Source of the DNA: Dichotomocladium elegans
Lineage: Eukaryota > Mucoromycota > Mucoromycetes > Mucorales > Lichtheimiaceae
DNA length: 64,000 nt
Direction: 5' to 3'
Assembly: GCA_025716815.1 (NCBI GenBank)
Contig: JAIXMN010000003.1
Span: forward strand, 248,001-312,000
Part shown: positions 12,266-22,948 of the stretch, piece after piece
Layout: every line of letters starts with the position of its first letter
Position numbering within the stretch: position 1 is the stretch's first letter
Made by a program: the position numbers and the translations under genes
The notes under the pieces: generated by a model
Told to the model about the DNA's origin: nothing
Seen by the model: only the letters and a program-made list of their open reading frames with translations
The model's database searches: none

Positions 12266-13150
12266 ATGGACGACAATTACTACGATGTGGACTACGAAAA
12301 TTTCATCACTCAAAGCAGCATCGCCACTGCCGTGCTCAGTGGCCTGGTTTTTCTTTTTATTCTTATCCGTATGTCCCGAGTCTGTCTGTTCGGGCCCTAT
12401 CTACTGGCAGCTCTTACTGCACTCTGCTACCTTATTCCTAGTGCAATACTAGGAAGCTCACATGCAATGAGCTATGACCAAGCCTACTCCGCATCTCTGG
12501 CAGTGTACTTTTTCATCGGCATTTCCACGGCACTGATATGGACAATTGTCTTTAAGGTCATTGGACTAGCACTGCCGAGTAATACAGCACCAGATGTCCC
12601 CCGTAAATCGTGCTATCTCAATGGGTGCTACTTCGCCTACCTCTGGACGTTCATCTTGCTTATCTGCGACATCGCTTTTGTTGGCACATTGGACACTTAC
12701 TTCAACGGTTCCGGCGAAGTAACCAAGCGCAGCATCCTAAGCTCTGCAAAAGCTTACCAGGTTTGCATATTTGGCTCTTGGGGCTATGTCTTCTGGCTTC
12801 TCTGGCAGCTCCTCCTTAGCTGGACGTATATTGCTGCGTTCATTCGGTCATTGATGGTTTATATCTTCCTCGCTATCTTGGTCACCATTGGCCGTACAGT
12901 CCTATTCGCAACACCAGTGGATTATTATTCATCCCCCATGGTTCCTGCCATTGTCGATTTTGTTCTCTCACAACTGGTTGGCCTCATTGCTCTGGTCTAT
13001 GTATCCTGTTTTGCTCCTAAATGGCGTGCGAGCACGGATGGTCAGGCCGTTTTTCCCTCCTGCAATATCGATGGAGAACCCAAGAATCAAGATCGCAACA
13101 TTGATCAGCCTAGTACAGATAAAACCGAAGTCGCTCCTAACGTAGCCTAA
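12266..13150 (+). CDS. Orphan seven-helix membrane protein (294 aa)
   Basis: A single uninterrupted frame from ATG 12266 (MDDNYYDVDYENFITQSSIA) to TAA 13148-13150. I do not recognise the family. The protein has an acidic, Tyr-rich N-terminus. Seven hydrophobic segments follow, at about residues 20-37, 44-62, 78-103, 121-143, 165-191, 196-213 and 226-249. A hydrophilic tail of about 45 residues ends the protein. The architecture resembles fungal seven-TM receptor-like or RTA1-like proteins, but none of their diagnostic motifs is evident. It stands alone between transposon relics, intronless, and its intact frame argues that it is maintained. Codon use is even and includes many C-ending codons, unlike the degenerate repeats around it. 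Confidence 0.75.
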   Translation: MDDNYYDVDYENFITQSSIATAVLSGLVFLFILIRMSRVCLFGPYLLAALTALCYLIPSAILGSSHAMSYDQAYSASLAVYFFIGISTALIWTIVFKVIGLALPSNTAPDVPRKSCYLNGCYFAYLWTFILLICDIAFVGTLDTYFNGSGEVTKRSILSSAKAYQVCIFGSWGYVFWLLWQLLLSWTYIAAFIRSLMVYIFLAILVTIGRTVLFATPVDYYSSPMVPAIVDFVLSQLVGLIALVYVSCFAPKWRASTDGQAVFPSCNIDGEPKNQDRNIDQPSTDKTEVAPNVA

Positions 13151-14186
13151 TTCATGTATTTTATTATATGATAACTTTGATGTACGTATCTAACTGACTG
13201 TGAGGGTCTATTCCATTACATTCTTAACAATAATAAAAAAGGGCTCGCGTAGTATTGGGCTTATAGCTGAATTTTTTTTTGGTATACTTTCATGTATTGC
13301 AGATTTCTGAATTTATAAGAATCGAGGGGGGAGTTGGCGATATATTGGAAACCCGAGAGGGGAACCTGCAAATTTTTAAGTACGATAGTAGCCGGGCCTT
13401 GAGATCATATGAATAACAAACCGGTCGGTGTATCTAACACATTACTGTTTAACGAAGATGGAATGACATGTATCCTATGTGTGCTTCCAATAATTCAATA
13501 CCAAACGTTCTTTACACTCAGTGATCTAGTTTGTCATCTGCACCAGAGTGAACTAACCACACAGTTATTTGCATGAAACAAGTACTGCATCTTTTAATTG
13601 CTTTGCTTCTGCTATCTATTCTCAGTTTCGTTGACCTGCTAAGAAAAAAGGCAGATGTATAGACCAGGAGAGAGTTCCGAGTAGGACGAGCAAGGGTTTT
13701 CTTTAATGAAATGACACTTTCACCGGCCAAACCTGCTGTTCATACCTGTTATTATCCTCATGTACTACTACGCCGCATTTACTGTTACACAGTTACATTG
13801 TGTACTGAGGTACAGTGCACCGATTCGTCATTGATAAAGGGGCACAAGCGTTTGTGATACTAGCACATAATCTATCTTCCTTCGTACAACCATACCTTCT
13901 CGTCTGTCGTAGCCGCTGACTAGCTCCATTCTTGTTCCTTGACCTGCTTCGCCACTGCCAAGCAATTGCTAAGATCTCTACCATCATATGTATTATTCAG
14001 ATTATCTCAACTAATATAAATAACCATCGAAATAACGATAAACAACATCTTATTCCTATCATACAGATCAACCTCTCTTCTCTTACTCTCATTGACTCTC
14101 CCGCGTGGTCGTCATCTCACGGTATCCTATCCAGTTCCGTTTATACTCCGATGCCCCTCGCTTCTTACACGTCGGGTGGTGGGGTT
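13151..14186. other. Intergenic DNA
   Basis: The first 150 bp is AT-rich 3' flank of the membrane-protein gene, with AATAATAAAAAAG near 13228-13240 as a possible polyadenylation region. I see no gene in the rest. Confidence 0.3.
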
Positions 14187-14650
14187 ATACACTGTTTTCC
14201 AAAAATATAATGGTGTCCGAACAGTTCTGAAGTCGCAAAATCAAAAATAGAAATCGTGTTTGCCCAGAAATTTTACGCACGACAAAGCAAACGCCGCATG
14301 AAAGTCTATCTCTATAACTGTTGGCCTGCTTTTTGCCCTTTCTTTTATACCCATTTTATATTCTGGAATGAGCAATCAATTTTTTTTTACTACAATAGGC
14401 AAGGCCTTGTCGTTGATGTGCATGGCTGCCTTGGATCTATAGATTATGTTATTGATGAGGAAAATGTATTCTCTTCAATCCATTTGTACTCACATACAAT
14501 ATCTGCGTAGTCTACCTTGCAGGGAAACCCTGACTTTGCAGATTGGATATTACCATGCTAAAGAATCCAGACATTTAGATGAAAGAAGCAGACTTAAAGC
14601 ACGACTACACTGACAAGGCTAAGACTCTGTTTGTTTTTGGACCATAAAAG
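14187..14650 (+). mobile_element. Tc1-like element fragment (left part only)
   Basis: The end reads TTATACACTGTTTTCCAAAA, followed by GAAGTCGCA, TTTGCCCAGAAATTTTACGC and ATGAGCAATC, all in the family order. A decayed transposase N-terminus follows (QGLVVDVHGCLGSIDYVIDE) and then stops. The DDE half is missing. This copy is more diverged than the ones at 6648 and 19286. Confidence 0.65.
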
Positions 14651-16522
14651 GAGATTCTGTACTTCGGTTGCCTATTCCTCTAGGAGTGGATCCGATCCGC
14701 TTACTTTTATCAAGTCAAGCAACCATAAAACAGAAAGGTATCAATGAGGAGCCGTCAGCGTCCGTATTTCCTTATACTGTATGTTCCTTGAATAATCCAG
14801 AAGACGTCCACAGCACAGTATTTAAAGAATGGATATCTGATAGACCGGCAGATACGGCAATAATCGGATGACACGCCTTGCACCGCACACTTTACCTCCA
14901 TCTTATCTATCTCCAGCCTCCCTTGTACTTCTACATCATCTCCTAGACCTATATGACTACATCATTTCTCCTATGGCTTCAATGATCTTCCCCATATATC
15001 TGTACTTGACCACTTCGCACTTATTAAGACTCCCATATTAAACGTCAATGAGGCATCCTGAGTCCCGCGTATTGAAATTTTATCGCTTTCTTCGAGTTGC
15101 CCACACGTAAGCAAACTGTCCTCGCAAAATCGCTGTGATCAGGAAGATCCACTGGGTATGTTCCAATTGGGGGACGTCCTAGAAGAAATTTCCCATCGTA
15201 AATGCATGCGAAATGATTGTAAGAATTCAATCGCATGCGTAGTACAACTGGTCTCTCTTCTTTCTGAGGGATCTTCATTCCTAATACCACCTTTATTCAT
15301 CGTATGGTATGTCTTTTATTTTACAGTTAAAGAAACAGGTACTTTATAAAGTTGCCTTGTGGAAGTAGCTTGTGCGGTTTGGAAGATCTTTCTTTTGGCA
15401 GTAGACTGTGTCAACTCTTAGTTGCATTTGACCCGAAGCAGAAAGTGTCTATCGGATAGTATTGTGCGGTCCGGCAGAAAATTCTGGCCCATGGTCAAGT
15501 TGTGCTTCATGTTACCCATCTCTCGTATTTTATAATCAGACACATAGGTGATTTACGCGTACATCGATGCCTTTATGAAAAGGACAATTGCGAATGGTGT
15601 ATTGTTGATATAATCAAGCTTCTGTCACAAATGTAAGACCAAGGAGCGGCGATGTGTATTGGAGCATTTATTTTTATTTTATATCAAAAGTGTTGTTATA
15701 TATGATATGTAAAGACTATACGAATTAGTGCCGATGACTTCCATTTGTCGCTGATTTTACTTGAGAACAAGCGACAGACACGTTAGATCAAATCTTAAAG
15801 ACAGGCGCAAAAGAGATGTTTACTGGTTAGTTGAACTAGGAATGTTGAGGCTCAAAGTTTCACGAATGGCATCTAAAAATGCCTCGGTGGGCAAACTATC
15901 CGCAGTAGCTATGAAGCATGTTTCAAGTCGCCCAATGGCAGGCTTTTCTGGAAGGATTTTTCACCCGGAAACGTTGCAGAACTATGTGATATGTATTGAA
16001 CACTATAGAGAAAGAGAGACAATAAGAGGGCGCTCGCTTTGTCTATCTAGGCTCCTCGCCATTGTTCTAAATGACATTTGTCTCCTTAGAACTATGGCCT
16101 GTATGAAGACTCGGATGGTAATGTCAAGGTAAAATGGGCCAAAGGACAAGAATATGTAAGATGCGTATATAGTAAATCTAACCAACCGGATTTTGTCAAC
16201 TAACGCCAAATTAATAAGTGTGGATGGTTTTATGGGCATTTCGATTTTTTGACATGTCCCACCTACCTCAAAAGGAAATAAAAATAAGGAATGCCTCTAG
16301 GGTTAAATCCTAAGGGTTCACCCTTCACCCGACACGCGAGTTGCTAGAGAATCTGCCATGGCCTCGGGAGAGTAAAAGGAATAATTTAACATAATAACCA
16401 TCTTATTCCTATTCATGCACACAAGAGAGACATCCAGGTACGGCACAGGACCCCCGGGTGAAAAACGTCAAGTTAAGAGAAATAGGATAGCTGGTTTATC
16501 AATACTAAGAAAGTCTGAAGAT
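14651..16522. other. Gene-poor, probably repeat-derived DNA
   Basis: No frame here shows a family resemblance. A 123-codon open frame at 15761-16132 has no recognisable motif and no clear promoter, so I do not call it. The region ends at the left terminus of the pogo-like element. Confidence 0.3.
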
Positions 16523-16545
16523 TACAGTGGGTATCCGCTAATCCG
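16523..16545 (+). repeat. Left terminal inverted repeat of the pogo-like element
   Basis: 23 bp beginning TACAGTGGGTATCCGCTAAT; pairs with 18396-18418 with two mismatches. Confidence 0.85.
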
Positions 16546-16551
16546 ACTAGA

Positions 16552-16654
16552 CTATAAACCGGTTTCCGCCCTTCATCAAGTTTACATGCAAGCAATGGCC
16601 GGTAATTCTGTAGACCGGGCACCGGCCAGACTTTTCAGGGAAACCGGTTTATAG
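16552..16654. repeat. Subterminal 14-bp perfect inverted repeat
   Basis: CTATAAACCGGTTT (16552-16565) is the exact reverse complement of AAACCGGTTTATAG (16641-16654), separated by 75 nt. It lies just inside the left terminal repeat. More AAACCGG copies lie near the right end, so this may be a transposase-binding motif. Confidence 0.7.
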
Positions 16655-16845
16655 AGAGCCAATGAAACGTGTTACATGTCGGCGCTTTATTCTCTGATGA
16701 CAAATGTGTCAAGCGTGCATTGCTTTTCACTGTTCCGCACTTTTGACTCGAGTTTTCTGATCCTTTTATGGATTAATTCCAAGATTGACTTGGTCTTCTT
16801 CATCGCGGACTGAGATTAGTTCTTGACCTTGTTTATATACCCGCT

Positions 16846-18258
16846 TCAACTGAGTAGCTGAGACCAGCGGCAAAACATCCGACTCATCCAGATTGAATTC
16901 TCTATATTGTCACCAGTTATAATTGCCCATCTCTCACCGATTTCGCACTCGTTTTCCATGGGTACAATACCGTCAATTTCCTGCTCTTTTTCTTTTTCTC
17001 CCATATAAAAATCAACACGCTGATCCAGAGTGGGGACCTCATGGATGCTGATGTTTTCATTCTGAGGAGAAATTGGAATTGAGGATGGACCAACATCCTC
17101 ACCCAGGAGCTCACCAAGAAGTACTTCGCGCTCTCGACCATCCCCAGCTTGTTCTTCTGTTGCTTGTTGTATAGGCTCTGCGCCACCAATTGGCAATAGT
17201 GTTTCTAGAAACACGAGCCCATGCGGTGAGAACATTGTCAAGAGCCTGCTTTAGCCCAATGTTATAGATGTTTTCATATGAATGACGCTGGATCTTCCCA
17301 AGGGCCTGGATCATAAGTTGCGACCTATATACCCCGCCATCAGCTCCCCATTTCTCAAGTAGGGCAATTAATTAATAGAACATACTTGTATTTAACTTTG
17401 ACGCAATTGATGATACCAGCATCAAGAGGTTGGAAATGTGAAGTTGTGTTTGGAGGGAGCCTGCATAAAACGAGGTGCTTGAATTCGACATCAAGTTTGA
17501 CATGGGATGTGGCATTATCCATCAACAACAGGATCTTTTTTCCATTGAGCTTTCTGCCCAACATGATGTCAAGATAGAACGGGTCATGCACGCCTTTTGG
17601 TTGTAATAATAGTAATAGCCACAGCTGGAAACTTTAATTTATAGCGTTAACAAATAGTAGCATATCACATCCTCCTTCATTATATACATTCCTTGGTTTT
17701 CCGTGAAAAGTTGGATCACTTGATTTATTGCGGCATCCAATAAAGGTGGGAGGGAGCTTGTGTGATCCGTCCGCATTACAGGCGAAAACTACTGTAAATC
17801 TGTGCTTGTTCACAGCAGTACCAGCTACAGGCTTGCTTGAAATGGTCCGTCTGGGAGCAATCGCCTGCTGAATATCATCATAGCTGATATCAAATTGCGC
17901 TAGCTTCTCCGTGCATCATGCGTGACTTAAACTGGTTCCGGGCCCATGAACCTGGTCATCCATCCAACAGAAAACTAAAATCCAGTGGGTAGCTGGAGGC
18001 TCATTCTATTAGACTGGATTCACGACTGGCACTTCTTGTACGCTTGCCAGCCAAGTCGGCGTCAGTCATACCAAACAAGACATCGCGCAACTTGAGAATA
18101 TCTCCAATGGTAGATTTTCCTGGCTCTTTCTCAAGATTGAATTCTTCTTTGGCCCATCTTGCAAGTAGAGTTTGCTTGCTTGCTTTCGACTTGGGCAATG
18201 TATCCGCATAAATGCATATCTGTTTCTTCTGGGCTTTAGTAAGCGAGACTTGCGGTAT
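16846..18258 (-). pseudogene. pogo-like (CENP-B/DDE_1) transposase
   Basis: Read high to low. The N-terminal HTH region is LTKAQKKQICIYAD then LLARWAKEEFNLEKEPGKST, as in CENP-B-type DNA-binding domains. The DDE_1 core follows: KHRFTVVFACNADGSHKLPP, FIGCRNKSSDPTFHGKPRNV, then ILLLMDNATSHV and LPPNTTSHFQPLDAGIINCV. An intron (donor GTATGTTC, acceptor TATATAG, about 17392-17328) restores KYKSQLMIQALGK. The conserved WARVSRNTIANWWRRA follows. After that a frame change is needed to enter the acidic C-terminal frame that ends near 16846. I see no clear ATG, and the stretch between the HTH and the core is hard to read in one frame. I therefore treat it as probably inactive, though better preserved than the Tc1-like copies. 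Confidence 0.7.
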
Positions 18259-18395
18259 TATTGAGAATAAAGAGGTTTAAAGTACGGCCAACCAAAGATA
18301 TATCGCTTTATCTAATGTTTAGGTCGAACAAGGCTCTGAATTCTGTAAACCGGCCACCCGATAAACCGGACACGTCCAACCTTCATGGAGCCGAC

Positions 18396-18418
18396 CGGAT
18401 TAGCGGGTACCCATTGTA
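18396..18418 (-). repeat. Right terminal inverted repeat of the pogo-like element
   Basis: Reverse complement of the left end with two mismatches; ends in TA. Confidence 0.85.
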
Positions 18419-18546
18419 TTCCCAGAGTTTGATTAACGGGAAGAGGAACGACGATATGATACAAAATGATATTGCTGGCCCCAAGTTCTTAGCGCTACAA
18501 TAACATCTCCGAGCTGTCTTTCTACAGATACTTCTGCCTCTGTTCA

Positions 18547-18810
18547 ATGCTCGAACGACAGGTTGCTGTCATTTTGAAGAAGAAGTATCCGGACTATTAT
18601 CTTTGGACTTGTGATATATTCTCAAATGCAGAATTCCAGAGTTTCGAGATTGATTTGCTGGCATCGATTCATGAAGAAGGCATAAGCGTTTCCGTGCCGC
18701 AAATGCTACTAGCAGCCTTGCCAGAGATCGTGTCTGAATTGAGAGACGGTTCTGAGGCTATCCGGTCTTCGATAAGAGCTCTTTCGTTCAACCGGATGGT
18801 TGAATCCTAA
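18547..18810 (+). other. Unassigned open frame (87 codons)
   Basis: The frame starts at ATG 18547 (MLERQVAVILKKKYPDYYLW) and is open upstream to about 18490. It has protein-like composition, with amphipathic stretches near LLAALPEIVSELRDGSEAIR. I recognise no family. It directly follows the pogo-like element, so it may be a host gene fragment or part of another repeat. Confidence 0.25.
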
Positions 18811-19285
18811 AATTTTCAATCAAAGCTTTAAGGATGTTTCTTTGACATCGACTGGCGTTGCCCCTGGCTTGATATAATGTCTACTATTTTGAGCCCCGAC
18901 CAGAACGATATACCACTTTACCGTCTTCATCTAAATCTTATCACCATCACCGATAGTTAGCACGAGTATGTTCAGGACGTTTCTGGTGGTCCTGCGGTGA
19001 AGTGCCTGGAAAAGGAGTATTGGGGTTTTATGGAAGAAAAACAGGAAGGAGTCAAGGTTCTAAAGTAGACAAAAAGAAATTTACGATATGGTGAAGAACG
19101 AAGCGAGAAGCGAGCATATGTCAGAGGAGGAGGAGGGGTCGAGGCTGTTGGAAGGGAGAAGAAGACGTCTAGCCATATCGATAGACAGGTTCAGAACGAC
19201 CGTGAAGGGATCGACATTCTTGTAGCTGGAGCATTTCCTTAATAAATGCTGTTTCGTAGATCAGAAGCTGCGTCCACCATACATT
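18811..19285. other. Intergenic DNA
   Basis: I see no gene or repeat end here. Confidence 0.3.
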
Positions 19286-19890
19286 GAAGTTATACACCAT
19301 TTTTCAAAATCAAAGTCGCACCCTGCCAGTTTTGAAGTCGCAGGATCGCAAAAATACAAATCGCATTTTTGTCCGGAAATCTTTACGCGTGATGACAAAG
19401 CAAAAGTCGCATACATACACGGAAAGATGTCGCAAATCCATCTCATCCTTATGACTCTTTCTCTTTATAAACTTTTACATTTTGAAATGAGCAATCTATT
19501 ATTTTACAACGATGGCCAAGGTCATGTCGCTGATGAGGAAATGTACTCACTTCAATCCGTTTGTTCTTACACTGAATATCTGTGTAGCATATCGTGCAAA
19601 GATAACTCTGAGTTTACTCTCACACACATTCCCAAGCGAAAGGATACATACATTCGGATGAAAGAAGCGGGGATCAAGGGCAGTTACACAGCATACACTG
19701 ATCAAGGCAAGGTCAGATGTTTCAAACTGGTGTTTGAGGAGGTATTGAGTGCAAAACAGCTAGGACTCCATGTTCGTTCAGCACAGCGATGGGCATTGCA
19801 GTAAGAAAAGGATCCTGACAGCATTTTAAGAAACGTAGAAGCAGGGGGCCGATCGTGTATTCTCAATGAAGAGCATTTATTGTTCTAGAA
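19286..19890 (+). mobile_element. Tc1-like element fragment (left end and N-terminal half)
   Basis: This is the best-preserved left end of the family. GTTATACACC leads into a run of GTCGCA-containing blocks (19310-19435), then TTGAAATGAGCAATC. The transposase N-terminus is readable from about 19512 (GQGHVADEEMYSLQSVCSYT) through HIPKRKDTYIRMKEAGIKGS to LGLHVRSAQRWALQ, followed by a TAA at 19801. The DDE half is absent. Confidence 0.75.
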
Positions 19891-20329
19891 TGCAATTTTC
19901 GCTAAAAATAGCCGTACTCAAAAGAATCCTATATCGAGAAGACTAAGTTTATTCTTGGAAAGAACAAAGAACTATCAGAGTGTGCTTTCTTTGTCAATGA
20001 GCCATTTAGCCTGGGGATTGTAACTCCGAAGCTGGTTATCAAATGGAATAATGAAGTAATAGCTTTCAGGAGACTCCTGTGTTCTCATTGTAATATTCAG
20101 AGAAATTATTCATTATGTACCTACAATTTCTGAACGTATGGATAAGGATGACAGCAGTGTCGTGTTTTGTTGTGTTGTAAGAGACTGAGAGAGTACGAAA
20201 AGAAGTACAATCTTCCTACACTACACAAGTGCCGGATATGTATCGGATTATTCTTGAGATGGTCTCTTGGAATTACTTGTTGGAATTGTTTGGGATTTCA
20301 TTGTTGATTTCAGACAGCCCTCACGTCGA
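19891..20329. other. Unassigned DNA between two elements
   Basis: Short fragments of open frame occur, but none has a recognisable motif. Confidence 0.3.
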
Positions 20330-20489
20330 TACAGTGGCCGCCCCTTATAGTTATACCCTCGGTTCCAGGAAATCGCATCACTATAATGAATTGGAATAAG
20401 CCCTACCTGGCAATTTTGTCCTTCATAAAGTGTATCGCTATAACGAATTATCATTATAATGAATATCACTATAACGAGCGGCCACTGTA
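20330..20489. mobile_element. 160-bp pogo-type MITE
   Basis: The left end reads TACAGTGGCCGCCCCTTATA and the right end, on the other strand, TACAGTGGCCGCTCGTTATA. The first 12 bp are identical, and similarity continues for about 27 bp. Both ends include TA. There is no coding capacity. The interior is rich in CACTATAATGAA/CTATAACGAAT motifs. The first eight bases (TACAGTGG) match the end of the 1.9-kb pogo-like element, which suggests a related transposase could mobilise it. It lies 242 bp upstream of the Fanzor start codon. Confidence 0.75.
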
Positions 20490-20731
20490 AAACCTCATTA
20501 AAGAACCCAGTGGGAAAAAGAAAAACACTGTGGAGATGGATCATTGCTGACACTATAAATAGTGATGCTCAAGCAAGCTGTCCCTTTCCATTATCCACAT
20601 ACAAAACTAGAGCCCATTCAGCCTACAGAAAATAACACAGCACCACATTTACGGTTGAAAGTAATACGGCCGCTTTCATACTCGGCTCTGCGATACTAAT
20701 AAATAATATACCCTAGGTCTTCACCCACCAA

Positions 20732-22929
20732 ATGGCCCAACCCCACCGCCCCGTCATTCCCGAAGGCATGCGCACTGGCCACAGCATTGACCGCACTGGC
20801 CGTATAATTGGGGTGAAATCGTCCATACGGGGCATCGGCTGGCGACAGCAGTACCGTGAACGTCTGTATCAGTTGGTTGACCTTGTCCACAACACCACAA
20901 CACAGGCGTACGCGTTCGCCAAATATATTTTCATCAACGAGGCAGCGCGCGATCCAACTTTTAACATCCAGGAAAACATCACGGAGAAGTTCTTTTCAGA
21001 AGTTTGGCTCTCCATGGTTAACAAAGCCGAACGCCGCACCCAAGGTGAAACTGCCCGCATCCGAGAACTAATTAACCGCCACAAGGATGAGTACCTTCGG
21101 ATATCCGGATACGACAGGCCTGCGTTCCCTTATTCCCAGCAATGTTCTTCTTACAAGGCACCAAGATTTATACTGCTTACGTGAATAATGTCCACATGCG
21201 GTTCGGGCAACACCTTCGGCGTGTCATCAATGTCATCCTGAATCTTCGTCAGCGAAAAGCCGACCGCAAGCGAGAGTTAATCGCACAGGGCCTAAGCCCC
21301 GATCAAGTACGCCAGGACCTTTATGAAACCATCACCCGGCATGCCACAGGATTCAAGCTAGCAATTGCCCGTCGAGGTGTTTTGAGGGAAGACATTAACG
21401 CCGAACCTGGATTTCTTCGGGAAGCATACGATATCCTACAACCTGTCTTAAACGCTTACCCCCGAAACCACCAATTCCAACACCAGAGTATCTACTACGA
21501 CGCCAAGGCCAATCCTGTTAAGCATTTCAACGCCTTCTTCCAGCTTGCACGCGTTTGTCAACAGAACGGAATACGCGGATTCAACTGTTTTCCACTTCGT
21601 CGCTCGTGGTCACCATGCTACATGGAGATCGATACGAAAATCCTTTGCTACCATATCCTGGGCTGCAAAATGAAATCCCACACAAGTAATATGGAGTACT
21701 GGAGACGTGTTGTAAACCTGAAATCAAGAGCTTTCAAACCCCAAGAATCCGAGCTGCTCCAATTCCGTGGGACTATTCACACTGACGGCGTCGGTGTTAC
21801 TGTGTTCAAGAAGACAAATGGCCTTCAATCGGGTTTCGGACAGAGATTTGGCATCCAGAGCGAAGATATCGAATACGTCCCCCCACAGATACTCCGGAAC
21901 GAAGACTATAGAGGACAATGGGTCACCATTGATCCTGGCAGAAGGGACCTGTTGTATTGCGTTCATGAGAACTCGTCACCCGACAACCACCAGACCTTCC
22001 GATATACAAAGCAGCTTCAAGATCATACACGGAAGACCAAACGGTACAGCAGACTCCGAGAACGACTCAAGTTAGAGCGACCCGAGGTCGCGTTGGCTGA
22101 GCAGAGTCTATCGCAATTTCAAAGTCATACGCTTTCCGTGCCCAACTACGACGGATACCTCGCCGCCAAGAATCGGGTCTCTGTAGTTCTCAAGTCTTTC
22201 TACGCGACAACCACTACGAACCACCCGAACCCGCAATTTCTTTTTCGAAAACTTCGCCTGTCAGCGTTTTACAAGAAGCAGCAAGCAGATGAAAAGCTTC
22301 TCGATTCTTTGAATGCGAAGTTTGGCAGTAGATCCGTTTTCGTGATGGGAAATTGGTCTGCGCCGCATACAAGATATCACGAGCCTATCCGTGGTGTCGG
22401 CTTCCGGCGGCTGTTGAAGAAGAACAATTGCAATATTTATTTGGTCGACGAGTACAAGACAAGCAAGTGCTGCCCTGTATGTGACAATGAAAGCCTTGCT
22501 ACCTTTAAAATGGTTCCTAATCCACGCCCATATCGACGACCCGACAATCCGCTCACGATCTGCCATGGCCTGCTACGGTATGAAGGACGGGCATGTTGTG
22601 TTATACTTCCAAAAGATTATAATACAGTATTTTGATGTTTCAATAGATACACAAATCAAAACTGTACAGCAGGCATGGCAGAGGGTGTTTGTCAACCAAG
22701 GTTATGGAACCGGGATCTGGCGGCGGCTCTCAACATGCATCATATCCTCCGGGGTCTTCGGGAAGATGGTATCATCCCAGCAAGGTTCCAGAGAAGAAAT
22801 GCTGCACAAGCATCCGCAGCTGGTGGAAGACCACACTCACCTGAACCAGAGCAGCGCAGCGTGAGACCACGACGGGCAAGGCCAGGAAGGCCACGAGGTG
22901 CACGCTCTGGCGGGTCGAGACGACCGTAA
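20732..22929 (+). CDS. Fanzor-family (eukaryotic TnpB-like) nuclease, one frameshift
   Basis: Fanzor proteins are RNA-guided DNA nucleases related to bacterial TnpB. The frame opens at ATG 20732 (MAQPHRPVIPEGMRTGHSID). It runs to about 21157, where one missing base shifts it into the frame that continues TAYVNNVHMRFGQHLRRVIN. The middle contains FNCFPLRRSWSPCYMEIDTK. RuvC-I is VTIDPGRRDLLYCVHE (about 21922). The RuvC-II region reads FVMGNWSAPHTRYHEPIRGV, followed by LVDEYKTSKCCPVC and CHGLLR. A 123-nt intron (22578-22700, GTATGA...CCAAG) would join LLR to LWNRDLAAALNMHHIL, the RuvC-III block with its Asp. An Arg/Gly/Pro-rich basic tail follows to TAA 22927-22929. Without splicing, translation ends at 22635 and loses RuvC-III. 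Damage is minimal compared with the 8.6-10.7 kb copy, so inactivation is recent or the shift is a sequence error. Confidence 0.8.
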
Positions 22930-22948
22930 CCCCAACCAAGAATTTTCC

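Larger units (their letters stand above)
16523..18418. mobile_element. pogo/Tigger-like DNA transposon with both ends
   Basis: This 1,896-bp element is bounded by 23-bp inverted repeats that differ at two positions. The left end reads TACAGTGGGTATCCGCTAAT and the right end, on the other strand, TACAATGGGTACCCGCTAAT. Both ends include TA, the usual target dinucleotide of this superfamily. Inside, on the minus strand, lies a CENP-B/DDE_1-type transposase. Subterminal DNA is rich in AAACCGG motifs. Length and end sequence fit a pogo-type element. Confidence 0.8.

Noticed and set aside
15761..16132. 123-codon open frame
   Set aside because: No recognisable motif, promoter or intron; lies in repeat-rich DNA.
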